A DNA stretch of 17,865 nucleotides from the NCBI GenBank assembly GCA_044464225.1, contig JBIQLN010000033.1, positions 1-17,865 on the forward strand, given 5' to 3'. Shown one piece after another: positions 1-6,808 of the stretch. A program made the position numbers and the translations under genes. The notes under the pieces are model-generated. The model was not told the DNA's origin. It saw only the letters and a program-made list of their open reading frames with translations, and made no database searches. Source of the stretch: 66-474 sp044464225 (GTDB lineage: Bacteria; Pseudomonadota; Gammaproteobacteria; Xanthomonadales; Rhodanobacteraceae). How positions within the stretch are numbered: position 1 is the first letter of the stretch; the number at the start of each line of letters is the position of its first letter.

Positions 1-2403
1 GCATCCGTGGCGTCGGGCGAGGAAGGCGACGTCGCGCTCTATCGTTCCGACGATGCCGGCGCGAGCTGGTACAGGATGACGAAGGATTCGCGTCCGGCCG
101 TGCGGATTGGTGGTGGCGACCTGCCGCCGCTCACGGTCGATCCGAAGAATCCCGATATCGTGTACAGCAACACGCCGGTGCTGTGGAAATCCACCGATGG
201 CGGCAAGACATGGACCGGATTCCGCGGCGCCCCGGGCGGCGACGATTACCAGTTCACGTGGATCAACCCGAACAACCCGGACATCATGGCGGTCAACACC
301 GACCAGGGCGCGATCGTCACGGTCAACGGCGGCAGGACCTGGAGCAATTGGTACGACCAGCCGACCGCCGCGATGTACAAGGTCGGCATCGACAACACTT
401 GGCCGTACCGGGTGTGCGGCGGCCAGCAGGACTCGGGTTCCGCCTGCGTGTCGTCACGCGGCAACGACGGCGAGTTGACCGCGCACGACTGGCATCCGGT
501 CGGCATCAAGGAATACGGCGGCGCCGCGATCGATCCGCTGCACCCGAACCTGGTTTACGGCGGTTCCCGCAGCGGCGTCACGCGCTACGACCGCAACACC
601 GGGCAGATCGCCGACGTCGGACCGGTGGCCTCGCGCGATCCGGATTACCGCACCGTGCGCACCATGCCGATCATGTTTTCGCCGATCGATCCGCATCGCC
701 TGTACTTCACGTCGAACACCGTGTGGCAGAGCGAGGACGGTGGCAAGGACTGGAAGCAGATCAGCCCGGACCTGACCCGCAAGACCTGGAAGGTGCCGGC
801 GAGCGTCGGCAAGTACGCCAACAGCAAGGATGCCAAACCGACCGATCGTGGCGTGGTGTATGCGCTCGCGCCTTCGCCCCTGGACGAAAACCTGATCTGG
901 GCCGGTACCGACGATGGCCTGATCTGGGTGACGCACGATGGCGGCGCGCACTGGGACAACGTGACGCCGCCGCAGTTGAAGCCGTGGTGGCGCGTGTTCG
1001 GGCTGGAGGCCAGCCCCTTCGATCCCCACGTCGCCTATGCGGCGATCAACACCATGTGGCTCGACGACATGCGGCCGCACCTGTTCCGTACCGAGGACGG
1101 CGGCAAGCACTGGACCGAGATCGACAACGGCATCACGCCGGACGCCGCCACCAACACGATCCGCGAAGACACGGAGCGCAAGGGCCTGCTGTTCGCCGGC
1201 AGCGAAACGCAGGTCTGGGTGTCGTTCGACAACGGTGACCACTGGCAATCGCTCAGGCTCAACATGCCGGCGGTTTCGGTGCGCGACCTGCAGGTGCACG
1301 GCGACGATCTGGTCGCGGCGACCCACGGGCGCGGATTCCAGGTGCTGGACGACATCACGCCGTTGCGGCAGATCGACGCGCAGGTCGCCAAGGCAGCGGT
1401 GACGCTCTACAAGCCGCAGACCGCAATACGCGTGCGCTGGGGCATGAATCCGCCGACGCCCTGGCGCATCCCCGCACTGCCGAACCCACCGGCGGGTGCG
1501 ATCATCGATTACAACCTGGCGCGCAACGTCAGCGGTCCGGTGACGCTGGACGTCTACACGTCCGACGGCAAGCTCGTGCGGCACTATTCGAGCGCCGATC
1601 CCGAGAAACCGCTGGACCCGAAGAAACTCAATGTCCCCGCGTGGTGGCCGCGTCCGCCGATGAACCTTTCCACGCAGGCCGGCATGCACCGCTTCGTGTG
1701 GGACATGCACTGGCAGCCGATGCCGGGGGCGTTGCAGTTCCTCGATGCCAACCAGGCGGTGAAGCATGACACGCCGGTAATGGCGAGTTCGCCGTGGGTA
1801 ATGCCGGGCACGTACACGGTCAAGCTGACCGTGGGCGGCAAGACGTATTCGCAGCCGCTGGTGGTGAAGATGGACCCGCGGGTGAAGACCTCGACCGCGG
1901 ACCTGCAGCAGCAATTCGACAAGTCCATGCAGGCGTACGAGGAAGCCATGTCGGCAAGCCGCGCGCTGGGGCAGGTGCGCGATCTCGAGAAACAGGTGGC
2001 GAAGCGCGCGGCCGGGGGCAAGCCGACCGGCAAGCTCGCGGACTATGACAAGCAGCTCGAGGCGCTGTCGGGGCCCAAGGCGAATTCGCCGTTCGCGTTC
2101 TTCTTCCATCGCGGCCCGCCGAACCTCGGCAGCGTCGGCGGCGACCTGCAGATGCTGATGCTCCGGATGCAGGGCGCGGACGAGGCGCCGACCGCCGCGG
2201 ACCTCGCGGCGTTGGACAAGACCAGCGCGGAATTGAAGTCGCTGATGGATCGCTGGGATGCCTTGAAGGGGCAACCGCTCGCAGCGTTGAACCGCGCATT
2301 GCAGCAGAACGGACAACCGCCGCTGACCTTGGCCAGGGCCGTCGCGCCGGTCAACTGGAACGCCGGCTGGATCACCACCAATCGTGACCAGGAAGAGCAG
2401 TGA
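1..2403 (+). CDS. VPS10/BNR-repeat beta-propeller protein, 5'-truncated by window
   Basis: The reading frame is already open at base 1 and the first GTG at 7 is internal. Aligned by eye to the paralogue ending at 9994, roughly the first 270 residues lie outside the window. The visible 800 residues contain about seven Asp-box repeats (S/T-x-D-x-G-x-x-W), for example KSTDGGKTW, QSEDGGKDW, RTEDGGKHW and VSFDNGDHW. These are typical of sortilin/VPS10 and sialidase-like propellers. The propeller closes at the family motif ATHGRGF. An Ig-like beta domain follows (around DVYTSDGKLV to PGTYTVKLTV), then a helical C-terminus. A Cys pair (codons 415-417 and 445-447) probably forms a disulfide. By analogy with the two downstream paralogues it should be exported. 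The substrate is unknown: Asp boxes are structural and no catalytic site is evident. It resembles the third paralogue more than the second. It ends in TGA and is followed by a repeat-rich spacer. Confidence 0.9.
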   Translation, partial: ASVASGEEGDVALYRSDDAGASWYRMTKDSRPAVRIGGGDLPPLTVDPKNPDIVYSNTPVLWKSTDGGKTWTGFRGAPGGDDYQFTWINPNNPDIMAVNTDQGAIVTVNGGRTWSNWYDQPTAAMYKVGIDNTWPYRVCGGQQDSGSACVSSRGNDGELTAHDWHPVGIKEYGGAAIDPLHPNLVYGGSRSGVTRYDRNTGQIADVGPVASRDPDYRTVRTMPIMFSPIDPHRLYFTSNTVWQSEDGGKDWKQISPDLTRKTWKVPASVGKYANSKDAKPTDRGVVYALAPSPLDENLIWAGTDDGLIWVTHDGGAHWDNVTPPQLKPWWRVFGLEASPFDPHVAYAAINTMWLDDMRPHLFRTEDGGKHWTEIDNGITPDAATNTIREDTERKGLLFAGSETQVWVSFDNGDHWQSLRLNMPAVSVRDLQVHGDDLVAATHGRGFQVLDDITPLRQIDAQVAKAAVTLYKPQTAIRVRWGMNPPTPWRIPALPNPPAGAIIDYNLARNVSGPVTLDVYTSDGKLVRHYSSADPEKPLDPKKLNVPAWWPRPPMNLSTQAGMHRFVWDMHWQPMPGALQFLDANQAVKHDTPVMASSPWVMPGTYTVKLTVGGKTYSQPLVVKMDPRVKTSTADLQQQFDKSMQAYEEAMSASRALGQVRDLEKQVAKRAAGGKPTGKLADYDKQLEALSGPKANSPFAFFFHRGPPNLGSVGGDLQMLMLRMQGADEAPTAADLAALDKTSAELKSLMDRWDALKGQPLAALNRALQQNGQPPLTLARAVAPVNWNAGWITTNRDQEEQ

Positions 2404-2435
2404 TGGCTTGATTGAACGTTTGGGTGACCCTGAAC

Positions 2436-2493
2436 GTCGCAGGTTGGGCTGACGCCGGCTTCATCGGCGGAAGCCCAACATCGCCACGCGACG
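2436..2493. repeat. GTTGGGCT/AGCCCAAC palindromic repeat, copy 1
   Basis: Arms GTTGGGCT (2443-2450) and AGCCCAAC (2472-2479) are perfect reverse complements. Inside them GCCG and CGGC form a second short stem. The flanks, including CCACGCGACG at the right, are shared with copy 2 at 2671-2728, with one visible difference. It resembles short palindromic repeats that occur many times in xanthomonad-type genomes. Confidence 0.8.
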
Positions 2494-2501
2494 CTACTCA
2501 G

Positions 2502-2656
2502 GCCTCGTACCAACGAACAACAAACTGGCCGTCATTCCGGGGCCGCCCGCGTTGTTCGCGGGCGGAACCCGGAATCCAGTGCCTTCCAAACGTGGCGCAA
2601 AGACACCGGATTCCGGGTTGCCGCGCCATGAAGCCGGCACGGCCCCCGGAATGACG
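2502..2656. repeat. Nested-hairpin repeat unit, copy A (155 bp)
   Basis: It matches copy B (2812-2966) with three substitutions that I can see, at 2607, 2626 and 2639. The palindromic core, 2531-2655, begins GTCATTCCGGGGCCG and ends with its near-complement CGGCCCCCGGAATGAC. Inside is a perfect 9-bp stem with a TTGTT loop (CCGCCCGCG 2543-2551 with CGCGGGCGG 2557-2565). A further arm pair, AACCCGGAATCCAGTG with CACCGGATTCCGGGTT, carries one mismatch. No coding capacity or transposase is seen. Confidence 0.85.
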
Positions 2657-2670
2657 AAGTTTTCTGAGAG

Positions 2671-2728
2671 GTCGCAGGTTGGGCTGACGCCGGCTTCATC
2701 GGCGGAAGCCCAACATTGCCACGCGACG
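2671..2728. repeat. GTTGGGCT/AGCCCAAC palindromic repeat, copy 2
   Basis: It is nearly identical to copy 1 at an offset of 235 bp. The arms are at 2678-2685 and 2707-2714. A further complementary arm, AGCCCAACCT, lies at 2788-2797 and matches AGGTTGGGCT at 2676-2685 perfectly, so this copy can also form a wider hairpin across the 77 bp that copy 1 lacks. Confidence 0.8.
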
Positions 2729-2811
2729 GCATGCCGTTGGCACGCGACGTCATGACGTTGGGCCTCCCGGGCGCGCGCGCCGTGTCCAGCCCAACCTACC
2801 GCACTCAGTAA

Positions 2812-2966
2812 GCCTCGTACCAACGAACAACAAACTGGCCGTCATTCCGGGGCCGCCCGCGTTGTTCGCGGGCGGAACCCGGAATCCAGTGCCTTCCAAA
2901 CGTGGCGCAAAGACACTGGATTCCGGGTTGCCGCGTCATGAAGCCGGCGCGGCCCCCGGAATGACG
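2812..2966. repeat. Nested-hairpin repeat unit, copy B (155 bp)
   Basis: This is the direct repeat of copy A, 310 bp downstream. The inner 16-bp arms (2876-2891 and 2914-2929) are perfectly complementary here, so copy B keeps the more intact fold. The outer arms lie at 2841-2855 and 2950-2965 with one bulged base. The 29 bp to the left of the palindrome are also shared with copy A, which points to segmental duplication rather than two separate insertions. Confidence 0.85.
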
Positions 2967-3040
2967 TAAGGGGAGGGGGTTCACCGCACTGTGAATGACG
3001 CAATGGTGAGGGTTTCAACGCCCCACGCGAATGACGAGAA

Positions 3041-3079
3041 TCGCAGGTTGGGCTGACGCCCGCTTCATCGGCGGAAGCT
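3041..3079. repeat. Decayed third copy of the GTTGGGCT palindrome
   Basis: The left half and the centre (GGTTGGGCTGACG, then CTTCATCGGCGGAAGC) match copies 1 and 2. The right arm is lost: AAGCTCATC replaces AAGCCCAAC. A displaced CCCAACCT at about 3141-3148 could still pair with the left arm. Confidence 0.65.
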
Positions 3080-3235
3080 CATCGTCGGCGCGCAACCGGA
3101 ATGTCCTGGCTCGCGTGCGTGCCCGGCGAGCTGCATTGACCCAACCTTCACGTTACCGCCCTGACTTCCGGCACTCCCTCGACGTTCCGCGAGAGGATTA
3201 CGGTCAACGGGTTTTCCCCTCGACCGGAGACCATC

Positions 3236-6200
3236 GTGAAAGCACGAGCCGTTGCAGCGCTGTTGTTGCTGACCATCGCCGGAACCGCGCTGGCCGCGGC
3301 GGACAAACCCACCGGGCCGTTCGCGAACCTCAAGTTCCGCAACCTCGGCCCCGCGGTTTCGGGCGGACGCGTCAGCACGGTCACGGGAATTCCCGGCAAG
3401 CCGAACATCTATTACGTCGGCACCGCGGGCGGCGGCGTGTGGAAGACCACCGACAACGGCATCAAGTGGGACAACGTGTTCAAGAACGGCGACGCGGCGT
3501 CGATCGGCGCGGTGGCGCTGGCGCCGTCAAACCCGAAGGACGTCTGGGTCGGCACGGGCGAGGCGAATCCGCGCAACGATGTGCTGATCGGGCGCGGCGT
3601 GTATTTCTCGCCGGATGCCGGCAAGACCTGGCAGTTCAAGGGCCTGAAGGATGCCGGCCTGATCTCCAGCATCGTCGTCGATCCGAAGGATCCGAACACC
3701 GTTTATGTCGGCGTGCTCGGCAATCCGTGGAAGCCCAGCGACACGCGCGGCGTGTTCATGACCACCGATGGCGGCAAGAACTGGAAGAAGGTGCTGTACG
3801 TCAACGACACCACCGGTGCCAGCGACATCCAGATGGATCCATCCAACCCCAACGTGCTGCTCGCGGGGATGTGGACCGTGCAGCGCAAGCCGTGGACGCT
3901 GGTCAACGGCAGCACCGACGGCGGCATCTTCAAGTCGACCGACGGCGGCCGCACCTGGAACAAGGTCGGTGGCGGCCTGCCGACCAGCGATCCGACCGAC
4001 CGCGTCAAGATCGGCTTCGCGCCGTCCGCGCCGGACACCGTGTACGCCACGATGCCGACGCAGAAGTGCATCCTGTGGGGCAGTACCGACGCGGGCAGCA
4101 ACTGGAAGTGCATCAGCAACAACCATGAGCTCGCGGTGCGGATGTTCTACTTCAGCTCGTTCGCGGTGTCGCCCACCGACCCGAAGACGATCTACTTCAG
4201 TTCCTTCAACCTGATGAAGTCCACCGACGGCGGCAAGACCGCCAAGGTGATCGACCGCGACGTGCACGTCGACCACCACGCGATCTGGATCGATCCCAAG
4301 GATGCCGATCGCATCATCCAGGGCAACGACGGCGGCGCGTTCCTCAGCGTCAACGGCGGCAAGACCTGGCGCGCGTTCGACAACCTGCCCATCGAGGAGT
4401 TCTACACCGTCGCGATTTCCAACACCATGCCGTTCGGCGTGTGCGGCGGCATCCAGGACGACAACGCCGCGTGCGGTCCGTCCAACAGCCTTTCGCGCGA
4501 CGGCATCTGGGGCGCGGACTGGTGGAATCCGTCCGGCGGCGACGGGACCTATGTCGTGCCCGCGCCTTCGGATCCGTCGATCGTGTATGCCGCGTCGCAG
4601 ACGGGCTTCACCTCGCGCATCGACATGAAGGACTGGACGCGCAAGTTCATCCGTCCAGTCATGACCAGCATGGGCGATACACCTATTTCGGAACTGAAAT
4701 ACCGCTTCAACTGGAGCTCGCCGATCGCGGTTTCGGCGACCGATCCGAACACCGTGTACCTCGGCGGCAACGTGCTGTTCAAGTCCACCGACGGCGGCGC
4801 GAACTGGCAGCCGATCTCGAAGGACCTCACCCGCGACCTCAAGGAACACCAGCCCATTGCCGGCGGGCCGGTATTCCATGACATCTCCAGCGCCGAGAAC
4901 ACCGACACCATCCTGTCCATCTCGCTCGCGCCCACCGACGGCAAGGTGATCTGGGTCGGCACCGATGACGGCCTGGTATGGGTCAGCAAGGATGGCGGCG
5001 CGAACTGGACCAACGTCTCGGCGGGGTTGCCGCAGGCGGTCAAGTTCGGCCGCATCTACCAGATCGGCGTGTCACCGTTCGATGCGGGTACCGCCTACAT
5101 TGCGGTCGATGGCCACATGCTCGGCGACGAGCACCCCTACGTGCTCAAGACCAGCGACTACGGCGCACACTGGACGAGCATCGCCAACGGCCTGCCGGAC
5201 GACTATTCCGCGGTGGTCGTGCGCGAGGATCCGAATCGCAAGGGGCTGCTCGCGCTCGGCACCATGCGGGGCCTGTACCTGTCGTTCGACGACGGCGCGC
5301 ACTGGCACGCGATGACGGGCAACCTGCCGACGATGGCGGTGTGGGACATCAAGTTCACCAAATCGCCGCACGACCTCGTGCTCGCGACGCACGGCCGCGG
5401 GCTCTGGATCCTCGACAACATCGAGGCGCTGGAGCAGTGGCAGCCGAACATGGCGGACGATGCCTTCCGTCTGTTCCCGAGCACGCACGGGACGGAGTGG
5501 ATCGGATTCAACGGGCATCACATCAGTCCCCAGCCGGGCGAGTTCACGACGCCGAATCCGCCCAGCGGCCCGACCATCGTCTATTCGCTGTCCAAGGCCA
5601 TCGACGTGCCGAAGGAATGCGCCAAGGAAGAGAAGAAGAAGGAGAATGGGAACGCAACGGAACAGGCGGCGGCGCAGTCGCAAAAGCGTGGCGATAGGCA
5701 GCAGGGCACCAAGAAGAAGGAACACAAGCCGTCCTTCGAACAGTGCAATCCGGTCGTCGTCACCGTCACCGACAGCGCCGGCAAACCGGTAGCGACCTTC
5801 CACGCCCCCGGCAAGGCCGGCATCAACGTGGCGTCCTGGAACATGCGCTACACCGGCGTCGAGCTGCCGAAGGAGCTGCGTGCGGAAGAGCGCCCGGACG
5901 CAAGCGACGCGCCCAAGGGCCCGCTCGCGTTGCCCGGCAATTACCAGGTGAAGGTGCAGGCCGGCCGACACGGCGCGACGCAGACCGTACAGGTGGTCGC
6001 CGATCCGCGCGTCAATCCGCCCATGGACGTGCAGCGCGCGGCATTCGAAACCGCGATGCGGCTCCGCGGCGAAGCGGCGGCGGACGTGGCGATGATCGGC
6101 CGCAGCTACGACATGATGCAGGCGCTCGACAAGATCCTCGATTCGACCGCGAATGCCGCGGCGGGCAGCACCAAGGCGCAGGTCCACGCGAGTGCCGAGA

Positions 6201-6550
6201 GCCTGAAGCAACAACTCGGCGCGTTCTCGAAGGACTTCTGGCTCCCGACGATCCAGTACAAGGTGCCGGAAGACGACCTGCACGAACTCTCGCCTTGGGG
6301 CATGACCTTCTTCGGTGTGTACCGCATGGCATCGCGCATGGGGCCGAACCAGGCGCCCAACGCGAGGCAGCGCGAATACATCGCCCAGCAGGAAGCGGGC
6401 CTGCAACCGAGGCTCGACACCTTCAACGGTTCGCTGCGCCAGGCCGTGCTCGCCTTCAACAAGCAGGCAAAGTCGGCCGGCATGCAAACGCTCGACATCG
6501 GCGATCCGGTGAAAGTCGGCGATCCGAAACTGCTTTCGGCAGCGGAATAA
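3236..6550 (+). CDS. Secreted VPS10/BNR-repeat beta-propeller protein (1104 aa)
   Basis: The start is a GTG with GGAGA at 3226-3230 upstream. The product begins with a classic Sec signal peptide (positive n-region MKAR, Leu-rich core, likely cut after ALA at residue 20). About eleven Asp-box motifs follow (WKTTDNGIKW, FKSTDGGRTW, VSKDGGANW, LSFDDGAHW and others), enough for a ten-bladed sortilin/VPS10-type propeller. One box is degenerate (KSTDGGKTA, Trp lost). The propeller ends at ATHGRGLWILDN, then comes an Ig-like domain and a helical C-terminus. A Cys pair in CGGIQDDNAAC matches the first paralogue, and another pair flanks WGSTDAGSNW. Unlike its neighbours it has a Lys/Glu-rich insert of 41 residues between Cys795 and Cys837. 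It probably acts in the periplasm, at the cell surface or outside the cell. Ligand or enzymatic activity is unknown. The stop is TAA. Confidence 0.92.
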   Translation: MKARAVAALLLLTIAGTALAAADKPTGPFANLKFRNLGPAVSGGRVSTVTGIPGKPNIYYVGTAGGGVWKTTDNGIKWDNVFKNGDAASIGAVALAPSNPKDVWVGTGEANPRNDVLIGRGVYFSPDAGKTWQFKGLKDAGLISSIVVDPKDPNTVYVGVLGNPWKPSDTRGVFMTTDGGKNWKKVLYVNDTTGASDIQMDPSNPNVLLAGMWTVQRKPWTLVNGSTDGGIFKSTDGGRTWNKVGGGLPTSDPTDRVKIGFAPSAPDTVYATMPTQKCILWGSTDAGSNWKCISNNHELAVRMFYFSSFAVSPTDPKTIYFSSFNLMKSTDGGKTAKVIDRDVHVDHHAIWIDPKDADRIIQGNDGGAFLSVNGGKTWRAFDNLPIEEFYTVAISNTMPFGVCGGIQDDNAACGPSNSLSRDGIWGADWWNPSGGDGTYVVPAPSDPSIVYAASQTGFTSRIDMKDWTRKFIRPVMTSMGDTPISELKYRFNWSSPIAVSATDPNTVYLGGNVLFKSTDGGANWQPISKDLTRDLKEHQPIAGGPVFHDISSAENTDTILSISLAPTDGKVIWVGTDDGLVWVSKDGGANWTNVSAGLPQAVKFGRIYQIGVSPFDAGTAYIAVDGHMLGDEHPYVLKTSDYGAHWTSIANGLPDDYSAVVVREDPNRKGLLALGTMRGLYLSFDDGAHWHAMTGNLPTMAVWDIKFTKSPHDLVLATHGRGLWILDNIEALEQWQPNMADDAFRLFPSTHGTEWIGFNGHHISPQPGEFTTPNPPSGPTIVYSLSKAIDVPKECAKEEKKKENGNATEQAAAQSQKRGDRQQGTKKKEHKPSFEQCNPVVVTVTDSAGKPVATFHAPGKAGINVASWNMRYTGVELPKELRAEERPDASDAPKGPLALPGNYQVKVQAGRHGATQTVQVVADPRVNPPMDVQRAAFETAMRLRGEAAADVAMIGRSYDMMQALDKILDSTANAAAGSTKAQVHASAESLKQQLGAFSKDFWLPTIQYKVPEDDLHELSPWGMTFFGVYRMASRMGPNQAPNARQREYIAQQEAGLQPRLDTFNGSLRQAVLAFNKQAKSAGMQTLDIGDPVKVGDPKLLSAAE

Positions 6551-6587
6551 ACCAGCGCGAAACCACTGCGGCAGTTTGGGCTTTGAA

Positions 6588-6725
6588 CCCCTCTCCCTCC
6601 GGGAGAGGGGCAGGGGTGAGGGTACGCACTCGCGTGGCGCAACGGGTGAAAGCGGACACTCACGGCGCGTAGCTCCCGTACCCTCATCCGGCGCTTCGCG
6701 CCACCTTCTCCCGAAGGGAGAAGGG
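6588..6725. repeat. Paired-hairpin intergenic repeat (CCCTCTCCC family)
   Basis: There are three perfect hairpins: CCCCTCTCCC/GGGAGAGGGG with a 3-nt loop (6588-6610), GGCGC/GCGCC (6690-6702), and CCTTCTCCC/GGGAGAAGG with a GAA loop (6704-6724). GTGAGGGTAC near 6616 and GTACCCTCAT near 6678 also complement each other, so the whole unit can fold back. This is a familiar dispersed repeat type in high-G+C proteobacteria. No T-run follows on the plus strand, so I do not call it a terminator, although it could stabilise mRNA ends. Confidence 0.7.
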
Positions 6726-6770
6726 AAAAACGATGTGCCTTCCTGCCCATGACCATGCCCGCGACGTCGC

Positions 6771-6776
6771 TATGAT
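6771..6776 (+). promoter_or_regulatory. Possible -10 box for the third propeller gene
   Basis: TATGAT is close to the sigma-70 consensus and lies 33 bp before the ATG at 6809. No good -35 hexamer is seen at 16-18 bp, so this is only a candidate. Confidence 0.2.
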
Positions 6777-6808
6777 GCGTGGATTGCCTGCGTCGTGAGG
6801 AGTCGTTC

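Larger units (their letters stand above)
2404..3235. other. 832-bp repeat-rich intergenic spacer
   Basis: I see no credible gene between the first and second propeller genes. The spacer is a mosaic of two repeat families listed separately: a 37-bp palindrome (copies near 2443, 2678 and, decayed, 3041) and a nested hairpin unit (copies at 2502 and 2812). Short open frames here follow the repeats and carry no protein signature. The last 150 bp (about 3085-3235) are non-repetitive and must carry the start signals of the next gene. I could not pick out a convincing -35/-10 pair there. Confidence 0.8.

Noticed and set aside
454..2316. Long minus-strand open frame (620 codons) opposite the first propeller gene
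   Set aside because: Its codons mirror the plus gene, its product is Arg/His-rich without domains, and high-G+C genes commonly leave such antisense frames. The same holds for the minus frames at 3527-4879, 5072-6487 and 6770-8722.
2412..2823. Short open frames on both strands in the repeat spacer
   Set aside because: They are created by the duplicated repeats, have no ribosome sites and show no protein signature.
6704..6724. Rho-independent terminator after the second propeller gene
   Set aside because: The stem is strong, but the bases that follow on the plus strand are A-rich rather than a T-run.
6779..6808. Upstream GTG start for the third propeller gene
   Set aside because: It would put ten residues before the signal peptide, while the ATG at 6809 has GAGGAG at 6-nt spacing.
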